The translations under genes were made by a program, and so were the position numbers. Positions 24,401 through 30,453 of a DNA stretch of 30,640 bases are shown piece by piece. The stretch comes from Elysia marginata. Taxonomy: Eukaryota > Mollusca > Gastropoda > Plakobranchidae. The stretch covers positions 40,314 to 70,953 of the forward strand of contig BMAT01013940.1 in the NCBI GenBank assembly GCA_019649035.1. The letters are read 5' to 3'. Position 1 is the first letter of the stretch. Each line of letters opens with the position of its first letter. The notes beneath the pieces are model-generated. The model was not told the DNA's origin and made no database searches. It saw only the letters and a program-made list of their open reading frames with translations.

Positions 24401-27138
24401 TACCAAACAAATTACCTTCTGAAGTCACAGGGGAGCAGCCATTGATATACTGACTAAGCAAATTGAAAAGATCTTCCATTTCTATATTTTGGCACTCCTG
24501 TAACGCAAAGTGAGGTGGAGAAATGTGTGTAAATAGCCTTTCTCAAAGACTAAACATTCACCTTCCAAATGCAGCGCTTGAACCCAGGACTTCTCAATCC
24601 GCAAACCGAACGCCATACAAAACAAGGTAAAAGCAGATGGAGCTATTTTTTTTAACATGGACCTAATCTGAGACAAACAGACTCAAGGGAAGGGGCAAAA
24701 TGTTCACATTTATCATACTGTATACAGGAGGGACCAGGTTTATTTTAGTTTTACTGAATGTTCCGCTCCATTACTAGTATCAGCACCTCCCTCTCTCATC
24801 CACCTTTTTCTACAGAAGCACAAACACAATGATTCTATGATGAAAATTCACAATCTGTGTCAGTTTTGAGACGGCAACTTTGTAGAAGAAAGTTTATCAT
24901 AATCTTAACATGATTAAGAGTAAAGAAACTGCTAGAACACAGATGACAAACCTTCAGCATAGGCTGTACTGCAAACTTTGATGCAATAAATATTAACTTA
25001 GTTTGCTTTTAATTATGAGGTGAAATCTAACAAAACCAAAGAGAAAAAACAATCCTCACAGTCACACCTAGAAATCTTTGAATCATGGTAAATTCAAACG
25101 ATCACTCGGACTTTGGTTTTGGAGGTTTCTACTGTACTCCAGTGAAATAAGAAACTTTTTTTTTTACTGTTTGTATCATGCCCTAGATCAAGCTTGTGAT
25201 CAGCTCAGAAGCCCCGACAGAAAAACTTTTCTCTGTGGGCAACATCACCAACACCGAGTCGGAGGCGAACATGGAGCTCATGGACGACCTTGGCATCAGT
25301 GCGGTCAGTTGGGCTTCATTAGTTTTAAAAGCTCGGAATATAAGTACAGATGCCTTATGATATACTTCATGAGCCATATGCTATAACTCTTATGATATAT
25401 TTCATGAGCCATATGCTATAACTCTTAAGATATATTTCATGAGCCATATCCTATAACTCTTATGATACATTTCATGTGCCATATGCTATAACATTTTGAA
25501 TGTCGCATGGCCAGTACTCATGAATTATTTACTGAAAACTTGAATTGCATATAATATATACAATATTTGAAAGTTGAACAGAACTTTTTTTGTTTTTTAC
25601 TTCTTCAAAACAACATACCTTTTATGATTGCACAAGATGCAATTTAAATGTAATTGAATGCAGTTTAAAGCAATTTTTACATTATGATAGCTTATAATAT
25701 TTCATTTTTAAATGCCTATAATATGAAGATATCAACTTTTACTTTATTTGAAGTGGTGGTTAGGCAAATTTATCTTTAAAGAACATCATTTAAGATTGTC
25801 CTAAGCTCCTATCACTTACCAGCGGCTTAAATTTAGTTTAACTAAAGCCCTGGGCTATGCATTTATAGAATAATATTGAAATTTCAGATCTCTTGAGAAC
25901 AATTTTGTGTAGCTTTTTTCATAAAATTTTCAATCTTTACTTTTATAAAAACTACATGAACTTTTCGATTTTTATTTACAATGAAATCATTACTAGCTCT
26001 ACAACTACTGCCCAAGGATGCAAGATTTTAACAGGAATTCCAATTTTTAGCAGTTTCTTTAGTAAGAAAAAAAACAGGGAAATTAAAAAAAGGGACTTCA
26101 ATTGTTAAAGAAAGCCTCCAAACTTCAGCTTTATAGGAAATCAAGCACTTCCTTTGAGTTTTACAGCTCTGTAGGTCCTAGTAGTGTAGTTCTATCTAAC
26201 TTTTTTATTTGATCTGTCAAAGATTCTCTAAGGGCAGCTATTGGTTGTCTGTACCATGTGCAACACTTTATAGAGGTCTTAAAATTTTCCTTCTTTTTCT
26301 GCAACAGGCGCTTGCATCCCTGACTGCCACTGCTGCCTTCTTTTTTGTCCTTGATAGCACACTGGAAATTCTGCTCTAAATATTTTTTCATATGGCAACT
26401 GCTGTAACCTTCTCTGTCATTACATTCGCTAATTATACTCTGATTATTTGGCTTTAATTCTACCATCTAAGCATTTGAGGAAACTTTTGCTAGTATTACA
26501 GTTACTGCTTCAGCTTTAGGTTCCTGTTGGTCTACTTGAACTGCCTACACAATGTTGCAGAGAACGACTTTACCACTAAGTCTTGCTATTATTTTTCAAT
26601 ATTACTTCAATTCATTGATTAGAAAGGTTAACACTTCCAAATATAATTTATGAAAAGCATAAATAAAAAGTTTTGCCCCAAAAAGTGAAAAACACTATTT
26701 TTTACCTTATTGTAAATTTTCAGTTGAAATTGCTGTTTCTCAATTTTTGAAAGTTGTTTTTATTAATGCGATATCTTTAGTCGCAAGTAACTTACTTCAT
26801 AAAATCATATCTTTGATAGGCAAGATCAGATTGCGAAAAGAATTGCAGTCTTAAAGCCAACATTTGAAATGAATAAATTGAACCTTGCTCTGAAACGTTT
26901 CAAATATTCTCTGACTTTTATTGTACATCATCAGAAATCTGATCTGGCCAACTCGAGCATCTTCACTGGTGAAGAGGAACTGTTTGCGTTTGAGCGCGTC
27001 ATATCTCGCCTCACTGAGATGCAGACGGAGGAGTACTGGGAGTTTGATCACACTAAACTGAAACAGAAGAAACAACACAGCTCTGAGCTGGTCGACACCA
27101 CTGAGAATCCTGAGGCTAGTGACACCACCTCCTCCTGA
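552..27138 (+). CDS. AFG1L: AFG1-like mitochondrial AAA ATPase, complete 13-exon gene
   Basis: Thirteen exons with GT/AG boundaries total 1584 nt and join in frame to 527 residues plus stop; human AFG1L is about 480 residues. Seen in the sequence: an arginine-rich N-terminus (1-43), a Ser-rich linker, a Lys-rich stretch (141-145), Walker A GSVGTGKT (156-163), the motif [13 protein letters not shown] ending at residue 193, Walker B LLCFDE (229-234), a sensor-1-like VVATSN ending at Asn265, LDSGIDYR in exon 8, FITLID in exon 11, LMDDLG in exon 12 and [20 protein letters not shown] in exon 13. Known of the family: yeast Afg1 and human AFG1L (LACE1) are mitochondrial P-loop ATPases linked to turnover of cytochrome oxidase subunits, and bacterial ZapE is the homologue. 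No nonsense codon or frameshift is present, so the gene looks functional. The C-terminal 25 or so residues, rich in K, S and T, look lineage-specific. Confidence 0.96.
910..2470 (-). mobile_element. Decayed non-LTR retrotransposon (LINE) ORF2 fragment, antisense in intron 1
   Basis: Read on the minus strand, the sequence shows reverse-transcriptase blocks in order: [76 protein letters not shown] and [11 protein letters not shown], the last replacing the usual ADD with TDD. The C-terminal LINE tail follows ([26 protein letters not shown], then [15 protein letters not shown]). Frameshifts lie near 1866 and 1780 and in-frame stops at 1030 and near 2434, so it is inactive. The 5' part (endonuclease) is absent. 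The clade is not assigned. Confidence 0.9.
2471..3044. other. Remainder of AFG1L intron 1
   Basis: AT-rich unique-looking sequence between the LINE and exon 2. It ends in the T-rich acceptor tract of exon 2. No coding, RNA or repeat feature was recognised. Confidence 0.5.
3045..3334 (+). CDS. AFG1L: AFG1L exon 2, linker and N-terminal AFG1 domain
   Basis: The acceptor is TTTTTGCAG, with phase 1 in and phase 0 out. It encodes residues 44-140: a Ser/Asp-rich linker, then [15 protein letters not shown] and [15 protein letters not shown], which match the start of the AFG1 ATPase domain. The donor AAA|GTGATT is weak. It is chosen because it restores frame with exon 3 just before the GLYLYG strand; the open frame continues about 50 bases into non-conserved intronic sequence. 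Confidence 0.85.
3401..3426. repeat. (AT)n microsatellite in intron 2
   Basis: A 26-base alternating AT run passing into GTATGTGTGTG. The rest of intron 2 (3335-3734) is AT-rich with nothing recognised. Confidence 0.9.
3735..3789 (+). CDS. AFG1L: AFG1L exon 3, first half of the P-loop
   Basis: A 55-base exon between TTTGCAG and GTGAGT, phase 0 in and phase 1 out. It encodes residues 141-158 plus one base: a run of basic residues, then [13 protein letters not shown]. The Walker A motif starts here and is interrupted after the first base of the Gly159 codon. Confidence 0.94.
4069..4170 (+). CDS. AFG1L: AFG1L exon 4, Walker A lysine
   Basis: The acceptor is TATTTCAG and the donor GTATGT, phase 1 in and phase 1 out. 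It encodes G159[10 protein letters not shown] and, after a Lys-rich turn, [12 protein letters not shown]. Lys162 and Thr163 are the nucleotide-binding residues expected of a P-loop. The HFH..MLDVHKR block is a hallmark of AFG1/ZapE proteins. Confidence 0.96.
4171..6590. other. AFG1L intron 4, mostly featureless
   Basis: A 2.4-kb intron. It holds a short (CA)n near 4548-4560, pyrimidine-rich tracts around 4740-4920 and 5505-5555, a C run near 5868 and a (GT)n near 6173-6185. One minus-strand open frame (4767-4994) is described separately. No mobile element was identified with confidence. Confidence 0.5.
4767..4994 (-). other. Unidentified minus-strand open frame, charged coiled-coil character
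   Basis: On the minus strand a 75-residue frame starts [20 protein letters not shown] and passes into a very charged segment (K/E/R repeats, ending [10 protein letters not shown]). A good donor, AACAAG|GTGAGT, lies downstream at about 4735 on that strand, but the frame stops before it. It may be a broken exon of a mobile element or chance translation of a pyrimidine-rich tract. The family was not recognised. Confidence 0.15.
6591..6721 (+). CDS. AFG1L: AFG1L exon 5, Walker B
   Basis: The acceptor is TATGTCTCAG and the donor CAG|GTATCG, phase 1 in and phase 0 out. It encodes residues 193-236, ending [10 protein letters not shown] and then [10 protein letters not shown]. Asp233-Glu234 form the Walker B pair needed for ATP hydrolysis. 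The exon follows a 2.4-kb intron. Confidence 0.96.
6887..6986 (+). CDS. AFG1L: AFG1L exon 6, sensor-1 region
   Basis: The acceptor is TTATCCACAG and the donor G|GTCAGT, phase 0 in and phase 1 out. It encodes residues 237-269: [14 protein letters not shown], then [13 protein letters not shown]. Asn265 sits at the sensor-1 position of the AAA core. The 165-base intron before it is the shortest in the gene. Confidence 0.96.
7550..8488 (+). mobile_element. 5'-truncated LINE insertion with candidate target-site duplication, intron 6
   Basis: The coding sequence begins in the reverse transcriptase at [15 protein letters not shown]. It continues through [14 protein letters not shown] with an intact [65 protein letters not shown] and [12 protein letters not shown], as in RTE-like endonuclease/reverse-transcriptase elements. 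A frameshift sits at the A7 run 8174-8180; the old frame stops at 8192 and the reading continues in the next frame. The 3' end has AAG repeats. AAGATTAGAA flanks both ends (7550-7559 and 8479-8488). The left copy is also readable as element codons, so it could be junction microhomology. Confidence 0.88.
8489..9799. other. AFG1L intron 6, segment between LINE and hairpin
   Basis: AT-rich sequence with poly-A and poly-T runs (8707, 8889) and scattered AGATCT and TAGGCCTA words. No coding or RNA feature was recognised. Confidence 0.4.
9800..9878. repeat. Near-perfect 32-bp inverted repeat with 15-nt loop
   Basis: The left arm 9800-9831 begins TCGATGGCAGGC and ends TGATGTGG. The right arm 9847-9878 is its reverse complement with two mismatches, and the A-rich loop is 9832-9846. 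Weaker pairing extends a few bases outward (TGTGCA against TGTACA). In the sense direction of AFG1L it would fold into a long hairpin. It may be a microRNA or other small-RNA precursor, or the core of a tiny MITE. No known microRNA seed was recognised. Confidence 0.85.
10040..10105 (-). repeat. tRNA-like SINE head (degenerate)
   Basis: On the minus strand the order is GTGATCCAGTACTAGATAC (D-arm-like), CTTTGCTTTCAGATCAC (anticodon-arm-like), then GGGGTTCTAAACC, close to the B-box GGTTCRANNCC. Spacing fits a tRNA, but pairing is imperfect, so a tRNA-derived SINE or pseudogene is more likely than a tRNA gene. Confidence 0.35.
10227..10285 (+). CDS. AFG1L: AFG1L exon 7
   Basis: A 59-base exon between TTTCAG and GTAGGT, phase 1 in and phase 0 out. 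It encodes D270 and [19 protein letters not shown], matching the family motif in which an L-Y-x-N-G-L-Q-R stretch precedes F-L-P-F-I. It is too short to show as a long open frame, but frame and motif agree. Confidence 0.95.
10286..10971. other. AFG1L intron 7, featureless
   Basis: AT-rich 686-base intron. It contains T runs (10409, 10679) and two similar phrases CATATGTTACGGCG and CATATGTTAAGGCA near 10716 and 10744. Nothing coding was recognised. Confidence 0.5.
10972..11054 (+). CDS. AFG1L: AFG1L exon 8
   Basis: The acceptor is CTTCTCAG and the donor GTAGGT, phase 0 in and phase 2 out. It encodes residues 290-316: [16 protein letters not shown], then LPADGKVYF. The LDSGIDYR stretch is strongly conserved in AFG1 proteins. 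The next coding exon lies 11.3 kb away, across intron 8 with its nested elements. Confidence 0.95.
11409..11437. repeat. Perfect GC-armed palindrome in intron 8
   Basis: ATTGTGGGGC (11409-11418) and GCCCCACAAT (11428-11437) are exact reverse complements around a 9-base loop. A diverged copy of the arm (TATTGTGGAGCCC) lies just upstream at about 11389. The same words recur at 21400-21560. Confidence 0.8.
11594..11601 (+). promoter_or_regulatory. TATA-box-like element upstream of nested relic
   Basis: TATAAATA followed by AG lies inside AFG1L intron 8. A candidate ATG exon begins 80-90 bases downstream (11683). It is a plausible promoter for the nested gene, but TATA-like words are common in AT-rich DNA. 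Confidence 0.2.
11683..11736 (+). other. Candidate first exon of nested gene (18 codons)
   Basis: ATG opens an 18-codon frame ([18 protein letters not shown]) ending at a strong donor CAG|GTGAGA in phase 0. The next candidate acceptor, before 14276, is also phase 0. Neither homology nor codon evidence supports it further. The intervening 2.5 kb holds a transposon, which could be a later insertion. Confidence 0.2.
11891..13605. mobile_element. TA-flanked inverted-repeat DNA transposon relic, pogo/Tigger-like
   Basis: Left end 11893-11915 (CAGTGAACCTC...CAACGAG) and right end 13581-13603 (CTCGTTATATC...GCACTG) are reverse complements at 18 of 23 positions. Each is bordered by TA (11891-11892 and 13604-13605), the target duplication of the Tc1/mariner/pogo superfamily. 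The CAGTG...ACCT termini resemble pogo/Tigger ends. The 1.7-kb interior has no intact transposase. Near 13190 a frame reads [10 protein letters not shown], reminiscent of pogo-type transposase C-termini; this is weak. A GT microsatellite lies near 12579 and a purine-rich stretch at 12640-12760. Confidence 0.55.
13606..14275. other. Intron 8 spacer before nested relic
   Basis: AT-rich sequence with no coding, RNA or repeat feature recognised. It ends in a T-rich tract (T run near 14247) and AAG, which could act as an acceptor for the ATG exon at 14276. Confidence 0.4.
14276..14375 (+). pseudogene. Nested relic, candidate exon a (N-terminal)
   Basis: The frame [19 protein letters not shown] opens directly after an AAG acceptor-like site and ends at donor G|GTAAGG, phase 1. 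It is basic and Ser/Pro-rich. Phase 1 does not fit the next candidate exon (phase 0), so either an indel has occurred or one of the two exons is wrongly drawn. Confidence 0.45.
14960..15013 (+). pseudogene. Nested relic, candidate exon b
   Basis: Between AAAACAG and ATG|GTAGAT, 18 codons read [18 protein letters not shown]. The acidic E/S/D run continues the style of the next exon, and phase 0 fits it. Short and without homology, hence low confidence. Confidence 0.35.
15437..15539 (+). pseudogene. Nested relic, exon c with nonsense codon
   Basis: The acceptor is TTTTTGACAG and the donor G|GTAAAG, phase 0 in and phase 1 out. It reads [17 protein letters not shown], a TGA at 15488-15490, then [16 protein letters not shown]. 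Open acidic sequence on both sides of one stop indicates a point mutation in a formerly coding exon. Confidence 0.6.
15924..15992 (+). pseudogene. Nested relic, exon d
   Basis: The acceptor is TTGTTCCAG and the donor G|GTAAAT, phase 1 in and out, matching its neighbours. It reads [21 protein letters not shown] and has no stop. Confidence 0.65.
16376..16605 (+). pseudogene. Nested relic, exon e, C2H2 zinc finger
   Basis: The acceptor is TATCTATCAG and the donor ATG|GTAAAA, phase 1 in and phase 0 out, with an open frame throughout. It encodes a finger of form C-x2-C-x9-H-x4-H ([20 protein letters not shown]), then [20 protein letters not shown] and GNHLHNYM. This S-K-E-R-K and G-N-x-x-H-N arrangement recurs in the tyrosine-recombinase family named in the parent entry. 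Confidence 0.85.
17050..17200 (-). repeat. tRNA-derived SINE-like sequence
   Basis: On the minus strand, from 17200 downward, CATAAGGCGATAGG resembles a tRNA A-box region (compare TGGATAAGGCG of arginine tRNAs). After tRNA-like spacing comes AGATTCAAATCC, a good B-box. The following 90 bases would be the SINE body. It lies in the last intron of the nested relic. Confidence 0.4.
17266..19079 (+). pseudogene. Nested relic, long last exon with recombinase domain
   Basis: The acceptor is TCTTTCACAG, phase 0. The frame continues as [13 protein letters not shown], then a TGA at 17305, then the second finger. An open stretch of 173 codons runs 17455-17976. Later stops are TGA 17974, TAG 17995, TAG 18037 and TAA 18187. 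The catalytic part shifts frame near 18385 and runs open to 18705 ([33 protein letters not shown]). An acidic DDDDPDD segment and the Myb-like tail lie in a third frame up to 19079. Confidence 0.88.
19080..19369. other. Flank after nested relic
   Basis: AT-rich sequence without recognised features, possibly the former 3' UTR of the nested gene. No AATAAA with a clear downstream element was noted. Confidence 0.35.
19370..19853 (+). repeat. Tandem pair of an internally deleted recombinase-gene derivative
   Basis: Two units (19370-19602 and 19603-19853) begin GTTTTTGCTACT and share CTTAGAGAATGAAA and CTTCTAATTTTCTGCATAACC. Each ends with a fused fragment: GAAGA(G/T)TTTTG(T/C)AGGGG, matching 17580-17600 of the relic, runs straight into GATCTGGTTAAGCTTCAGG and the following 60 bases, matching 18012-18095. 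About 400 bases are missing at the join. The copies carry TTG where the main relic has the TAG stop at 18037. Confidence 0.85.
19850..20012. repeat. GATT-based degenerate tandem repeat
   Basis: Blocks of TTGATTGATTGATTT alternate with T-rich and TTTGTATATG spacers, about 30-40 bases apart. It begins exactly where the second deletion-derivative unit ends. A shorter GATTGATTGATTG run lies at 30617-30630. Confidence 0.8.
20013..21399. other. Intron 8, featureless segment
   Basis: AT-rich sequence with A and T homopolymers (20986, 21090). Short open frames here lack protein-like composition. Nothing recognised. Confidence 0.45.
21400..21565. repeat. Cluster of GTGGGG / CCCCAC inverted words
   Basis: Contains TATGGGGC, TTGTGGGGAATATATA, TGCCCCCATA, GGCCCCGCAACAT, TGCCCCACAATGAG and GCCCCACAATATG, interleaved with AT-rich spacers. 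In reverse complement, GTGAACTCATTGTGGGGC resembles the 11385-11437 region (GTGAGTTTATTGTGG...). The two sites look like oppositely oriented members of one repeat family. Confidence 0.6.
21725..21826. repeat. 24-25-bp minisatellite, four copies
   Basis: The unit is approximately CTCAATGATTTGTTTCTCTTTTC, with CTCCATGATTTGT variants in the last two copies. Confidence 0.85.
21827..22365. other. End of AFG1L intron 8
   Basis: AT-rich sequence leading to the exon 9 acceptor; no feature recognised. Introns 9 (22437-22921) and 10 (23023-23485) are likewise AT-rich, with only an A run near 22467 and a CATCAACATCATCATCAT stretch near 22818. Confidence 0.4.
22366..22436 (+). CDS. AFG1L: AFG1L exon 9
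   Basis: The acceptor is ATCTTCTAG and the donor G|GTAACA, phase 2 in and phase 1 out. It encodes V317[20 protein letters not shown]. The family is poorly conserved here, so assignment rests on phase agreement on both sides and the helical, charged character. Confidence 0.88.
22922..23022 (+). CDS. AFG1L: AFG1L exon 10
   Basis: The acceptor is TTTTCATAG and the donor CAG|GTAAGC, phase 1 in and phase 0 out. It encodes residues 341-374, including [19 protein letters not shown] and a final MCRQ. The pattern G-R-x-L-x-x-P-x-x-x-G-x-V is characteristic of the AFG1 C-terminal subdomain. Confidence 0.95.
23486..23626 (+). CDS. AFG1L: AFG1L exon 11
   Basis: The acceptor is TTGCTTCAAG and the donor AAG|GTAGGT, phase 0 on both sides. 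It encodes residues 375-421: [20 protein letters not shown], then a block ending in [12 protein letters not shown]. This is among the best conserved parts of the family (I/V-P-x-x-x-x-x-N-R...RRFITLID). A minisatellite begins only about 20 bases beyond the donor. Confidence 0.96.
23640..24222. repeat. 31-bp minisatellite in intron 11, with higher-order repeats
   Basis: About 19 units of the consensus TTAAACCTGTCTCTGTGTCT + CAGTCTCATTG. Variants include CACAG for CTCAG, TTAATGTGT or CAATGTGTATCAG for CTCTGTGTCTCAG, and shortened units. The variant order repeats with a period of about 149 bases (GTTAATGTG at 23922 and 24071), showing duplication of multi-unit blocks. It starts about 15 bases after the exon 11 donor. 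Confidence 0.95.
24350..24640 (-). repeat. Candidate tRNA-derived SINE in intron 11
   Basis: On the minus strand TATGGCGTTCGGTTTGCGG is followed by CCTGGGTTCAAGCGC, resembling a tRNA A-box region and B-box at tRNA-like spacing. A body of about 220 bases runs to GTGTAAATCACTTTAAG. The rest of intron 11 (24641-25186) shows nothing recognisable. Confidence 0.35.
25187..25303 (+). CDS. AFG1L: AFG1L exon 12
   Basis: The acceptor is CATGCCCTAG and the donor GCG|GTCAGT, phase 0 on both sides. It encodes residues 422-460: [15 protein letters not shown], then a polar stretch and [11 protein letters not shown]. The LMDDLG motif places it directly before the FTGEEE block of the last exon. Confidence 0.95.
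25353..25492. repeat. 35-bp minisatellite in intron 12, about four copies
   Basis: The unit is GATATATTTCATGAGCCATA followed by TGCTATAACTCTTAT. Copies differ by one to three bases (CATATC, GTGCC, AAGATA). It begins about 50 bases after the exon 12 donor. Confidence 0.93.
25493..26160. other. Intron 12, featureless segment
   Basis: AT-rich sequence with poly-A stretches near 26068 and 26086. No coding or RNA feature recognised. Confidence 0.4.
26161..26560 (-). pseudogene. Decayed minus-strand coding fragment in intron 12
   Basis: A 101-residue open frame (26161-26466) reads on the minus strand from [18 protein letters not shown] through [15 protein letters not shown] to [18 protein letters not shown]. 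Upstream the same frame continues protein-like ([20 protein letters not shown]) across a TAG. Composition is balanced and unlike the AT-rich surroundings, suggesting a former gene or transposon ORF. The family was not recognised. Confidence 0.3.
26935..27138 (+). CDS. AFG1L: AFG1L exon 13, C-terminus and stop
   Basis: The acceptor is ATCATCAG, phase 0. It encodes residues 461-527, with [28 protein letters not shown], and then a tail rich in Lys, Ser and Thr ending at TGA 27136-27138. FTGEEE-x-FAFxRxISRLxEMQ is the diagnostic C-terminal signature of AFG1L. The acidic/Ser-Thr tail after YW is longer than in vertebrate proteins. Confidence 0.96.
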   Translation, partial: KSDLANSSIFTGEEELFAFERVISRLTEMQTEEYWEFDHTKLKQKKQHSSELVDTTENPEASDTTSS

Positions 27139-29928
27139 AAACATACTGAAAGATGTAATTTATTTGAACCGATGCTTCCAAGCCATCGACAGTTGAGATG
27201 CCAGTGTGATAATGCATACCGTTTGAGCCTCCCAACTATAATAATTCTGTGACTATTGAAACTTAGTTATATTGCGATGATTGTTTATGATTTTTGAGAA
27301 TGTGACATTAGGGGGCATATTAATTCCATATTTCATGGTTTGATGCTTTAGCTTCCAAATCGGAAACAAACAACAGCTAACCAGTAGGCTATTACTTTCA
27401 CAACAGCCTTACATCATCAATACTATTCATGCCAAGTTCAGTTTAGTTTTGAGCCATTCATGATTGGTAGTCTAAAATAGAAGACATCTATGCAGTCAGA
27501 AATATGAAATAAGCCTAATTTTTCAAAATATTTATCATTGTGTCACAAATACCATTTATGGCAAATGAATCTTATATATCATTAAAGTAACAGTAATTTC
27601 ACCTATTTGGATTTCGCAAAGCAGGCAGAATTACAGGTTAAGTCCAAATATGCATTGTACATCTTAAAAAGTATTTGATAAGAATCAATGGGATAGGATG
27701 GATGGCTGTGAGATTTTGTGCAGGGAAATTACTAAATAGGGACGAGATTTGGACAAAAGTAGCAAAACTTTTCTGATGTCAATCTCGGTGAGATTTTACC
27801 ATTAATGTTGACACTTGCCAATTCATGTGTTGATGTCTGTTATGTTAAATACTTTAACGTTAGCACTATATTGATTAGCGGCTGCTTCTTGAAGTTAATC
27901 GTTTTAAATTTATGTGACATTCATATTGAAGATACACTTTAATTTATCTCTACTTTTAATTTGCTGTAGATGTTGATTCTTTATAAAAGTAGGAAACATA
28001 CCTTAGTAAGACCATGTATATCTAGGGGTAGATCACTATAGACACCATTAAACTTTTCAAGGTGGTCTTTTCAAGGAGGGCCACCACTCTTGTTTTGCCT
28101 CTCTTAACTCATTCTCTATGGCATTGCATGTTTTGCAGCAAGTGTCTGTTGAATTTGTAATGTAAAGAAACTTACAAGTTGACTAAACCACCTTTATTTA
28201 ATATTTTGAAACAGTCATCTAAATTTGTGTGATTATGCCTTAACCAATGTTCCTTTACCCTAAACTTGCCAATTTTTGTTTCAACTTAAAAGTAAAGATC
28301 CATTTTCACCGATAATCAGGGGAATTAAATTTTTAGCTGATGTAATAGAAGGTGATTCTATGAACTTTAATCCTATAGGTCTGTTTGTTTGAAAAATGAT
28401 CAGTCTATTCAGTTATCTCATTTTCAACAAAACGATTTTTACTGCATTTTCGTATAGTACTTGCTGCATTTTTTTATTTGTTATGTTGGCTAGAGTCTTG
28501 AGCTGACCTCACAGATTTGTGCAAAGAAGCAGAAAATGATAAACAGAAGATAAAACTATGTGAATTTAATGAAGGAAACGGCAAGAGTTGTGCAAAAATT
28601 ATCTGTAAAAATTAACACTGAGAAAAAAATGTTAATTCGACATACCATTTACAAAGAGCCACAAATGCAAAAATTTATGCAATTGTATTAAATTGGAGAG
28701 CAAAGCTTCCAAGCAGATTGAGATGACCTCGCCACCTAATTGTTTAATATATGACTTTTCTCTCTTGAAGTAAGGAGATGATACATGAAAAACTGATATT
28801 GACTGTTACAAATAAGTACAATAGCTTGAAATGAAAATGTAAAACAAACAGTTTAAACATTTGTAAAATAATAAGAGCCATAATGATAATAATGCAAAAA
28901 AAATTCAAATGATTGTGATATTAATACTTGTCTTAATTACAGCAGCTGTATCAATGAGCATCCAATAAAAAAAAAAAATTTATGATGGTGCTGATGTTGA
29001 TACTGATAACAACACAATAGCAATGGTGGCGGTAACAATGTTTACACCAGCGTTTTGAAGTTTTTAGAGGGTTATATCAGATCATTTTATTAGTATAGTT
29101 TTACTATGGTAATCCAACAATTTTTAAGGAAAATATTTCATCTCTGACCTTGTATATTTAAAAAATTTTTAGAACTGCAATTGAGTTTGCCTTTTAAAAC
29201 TTTGCAAGCCTGAAAAATGTCAGTCTTGCATTTAAAAAAAAAAAAGATTCTCTTAAAAAGTTCTCAGATTTTAAAAATTTCAGCAATGTTTTTTTTTTAC
29301 AATGTTGAAAAGTTCGAGATTGTGCCATGTCTTTGTATATATAGGTAAGTCTATTTATTCTATTAATACTTAAAATTATGTTATAAAAAAAAGGAATTGA
29401 TATTTTACCTTGAATTTTGTGTTCCTTGATCTTTAAATACTTAAAAAATGTATCCTTAGCTTCAAATTTCTCTTAATCAGCTTAAAACCATAGGTCCTTA
29501 CAAGTAGGTGTAATAACAAACATTATTTTATTTAAAGCATGTTTAGTTTCTTTGTGAAAGACGAAATATGAAGACGATTTTTTGCAAATCTGAAAAAATA
29601 GTGAAATAGTCAGCTTAGATAATAATGTTATCTGTTAATGTACACCATATTTATCTTGTCCCGGTGCACATTTCGATATACATGTAGGTATGTATTGATG
29701 TGCCTTGAAGTTTGTGGTGTTTTTCAGTTATTTGGAGATTTCTATCGTACAACCAGTGGTTAATCGACTTTGTTGACTTGGTCAGCTGTTTATACCCAGG
29801 TTAATGCAATCCCTTTGTATAGATTTGTACAGTCAATTCCTAGTAATTCAAACCTGTGTAATCTAAACACTTGTTTAATTAACTTGAACTATATTTGTAT
29901 TCCTGATCTTATTGCTATTGATATATGA

Positions 29929-29934
29929 AATAAA
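29929..29934 (+). promoter_or_regulatory. Candidate poly(A) signal AATAAA
   Basis: A canonical AATAAA about 2.8 kb after the AFG1L stop. The downstream element is only moderately GT-rich (TTACACTTTGTTCCC), so use is plausible but not certain. Confidence 0.45.
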
Positions 29935-30443
29935 CTATTTAGGTGAAATACGGGTTACACTTTGTTCCCAGGGAGGAGAAATACAGAGCTGGATTGGTTG
30001 ATTCTATTTAAACTCTTTAATCAGTTCTGAACTTGCTTGATCAAATGAAATGGATTGGGTGAAAGAAAAAGTTTAAAATGACGAATACTGTATTTAAGTT
30101 TTAAGTAGAAATACAAGCTCTCAATTAGAGAAATCAAATTTGTGTAGATTTGATTGTATTGTTGATCAGAACATGAGGAATCAGTAGACTTACCTCCCAG
30201 CACAAGTTCCCTCCCATAACTTACCGCTGGTGTTGAGCCTCTGTGAGTAAAAAAGTTGTTCTTTTTGTTCTTGTATCTTCTGAATTTTTACCCACGTGTC
30301 TGTGAAAAGTTCTTGATTTTTATGTTTGTTTCAGGAAGTGAGTAAAATGTCCTATAGATGTAATTATGTCTAATGGTCTTGTTAGATTACTTCAACTGAT
30401 CCTAAACATTGAATTGATAATTAATAAAATGCAAGTTTCAAAG

Positions 30444-30453
30444 AATAAATAAA
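30444..30453 (+). promoter_or_regulatory. Candidate distal poly(A) signal, overlapping AATAAA pair
   Basis: AATAAATAAA is preceded by another AATAAA at 30423 and followed within 15-30 bases by CTCTGTG and a run of T. That is the expected arrangement of hexamer and GT/T-rich downstream element, and the best-looking 3' end in the window. Confidence 0.5.

Noticed and set aside
9941-26786. Identical 15-mer TATCTTTAGTCGCAA at 9941-9955 and 26772-26786
   Set aside because: No similarity extends beyond it, and one shared 15-mer in a 30-kb window is expected by chance at roughly this rate.
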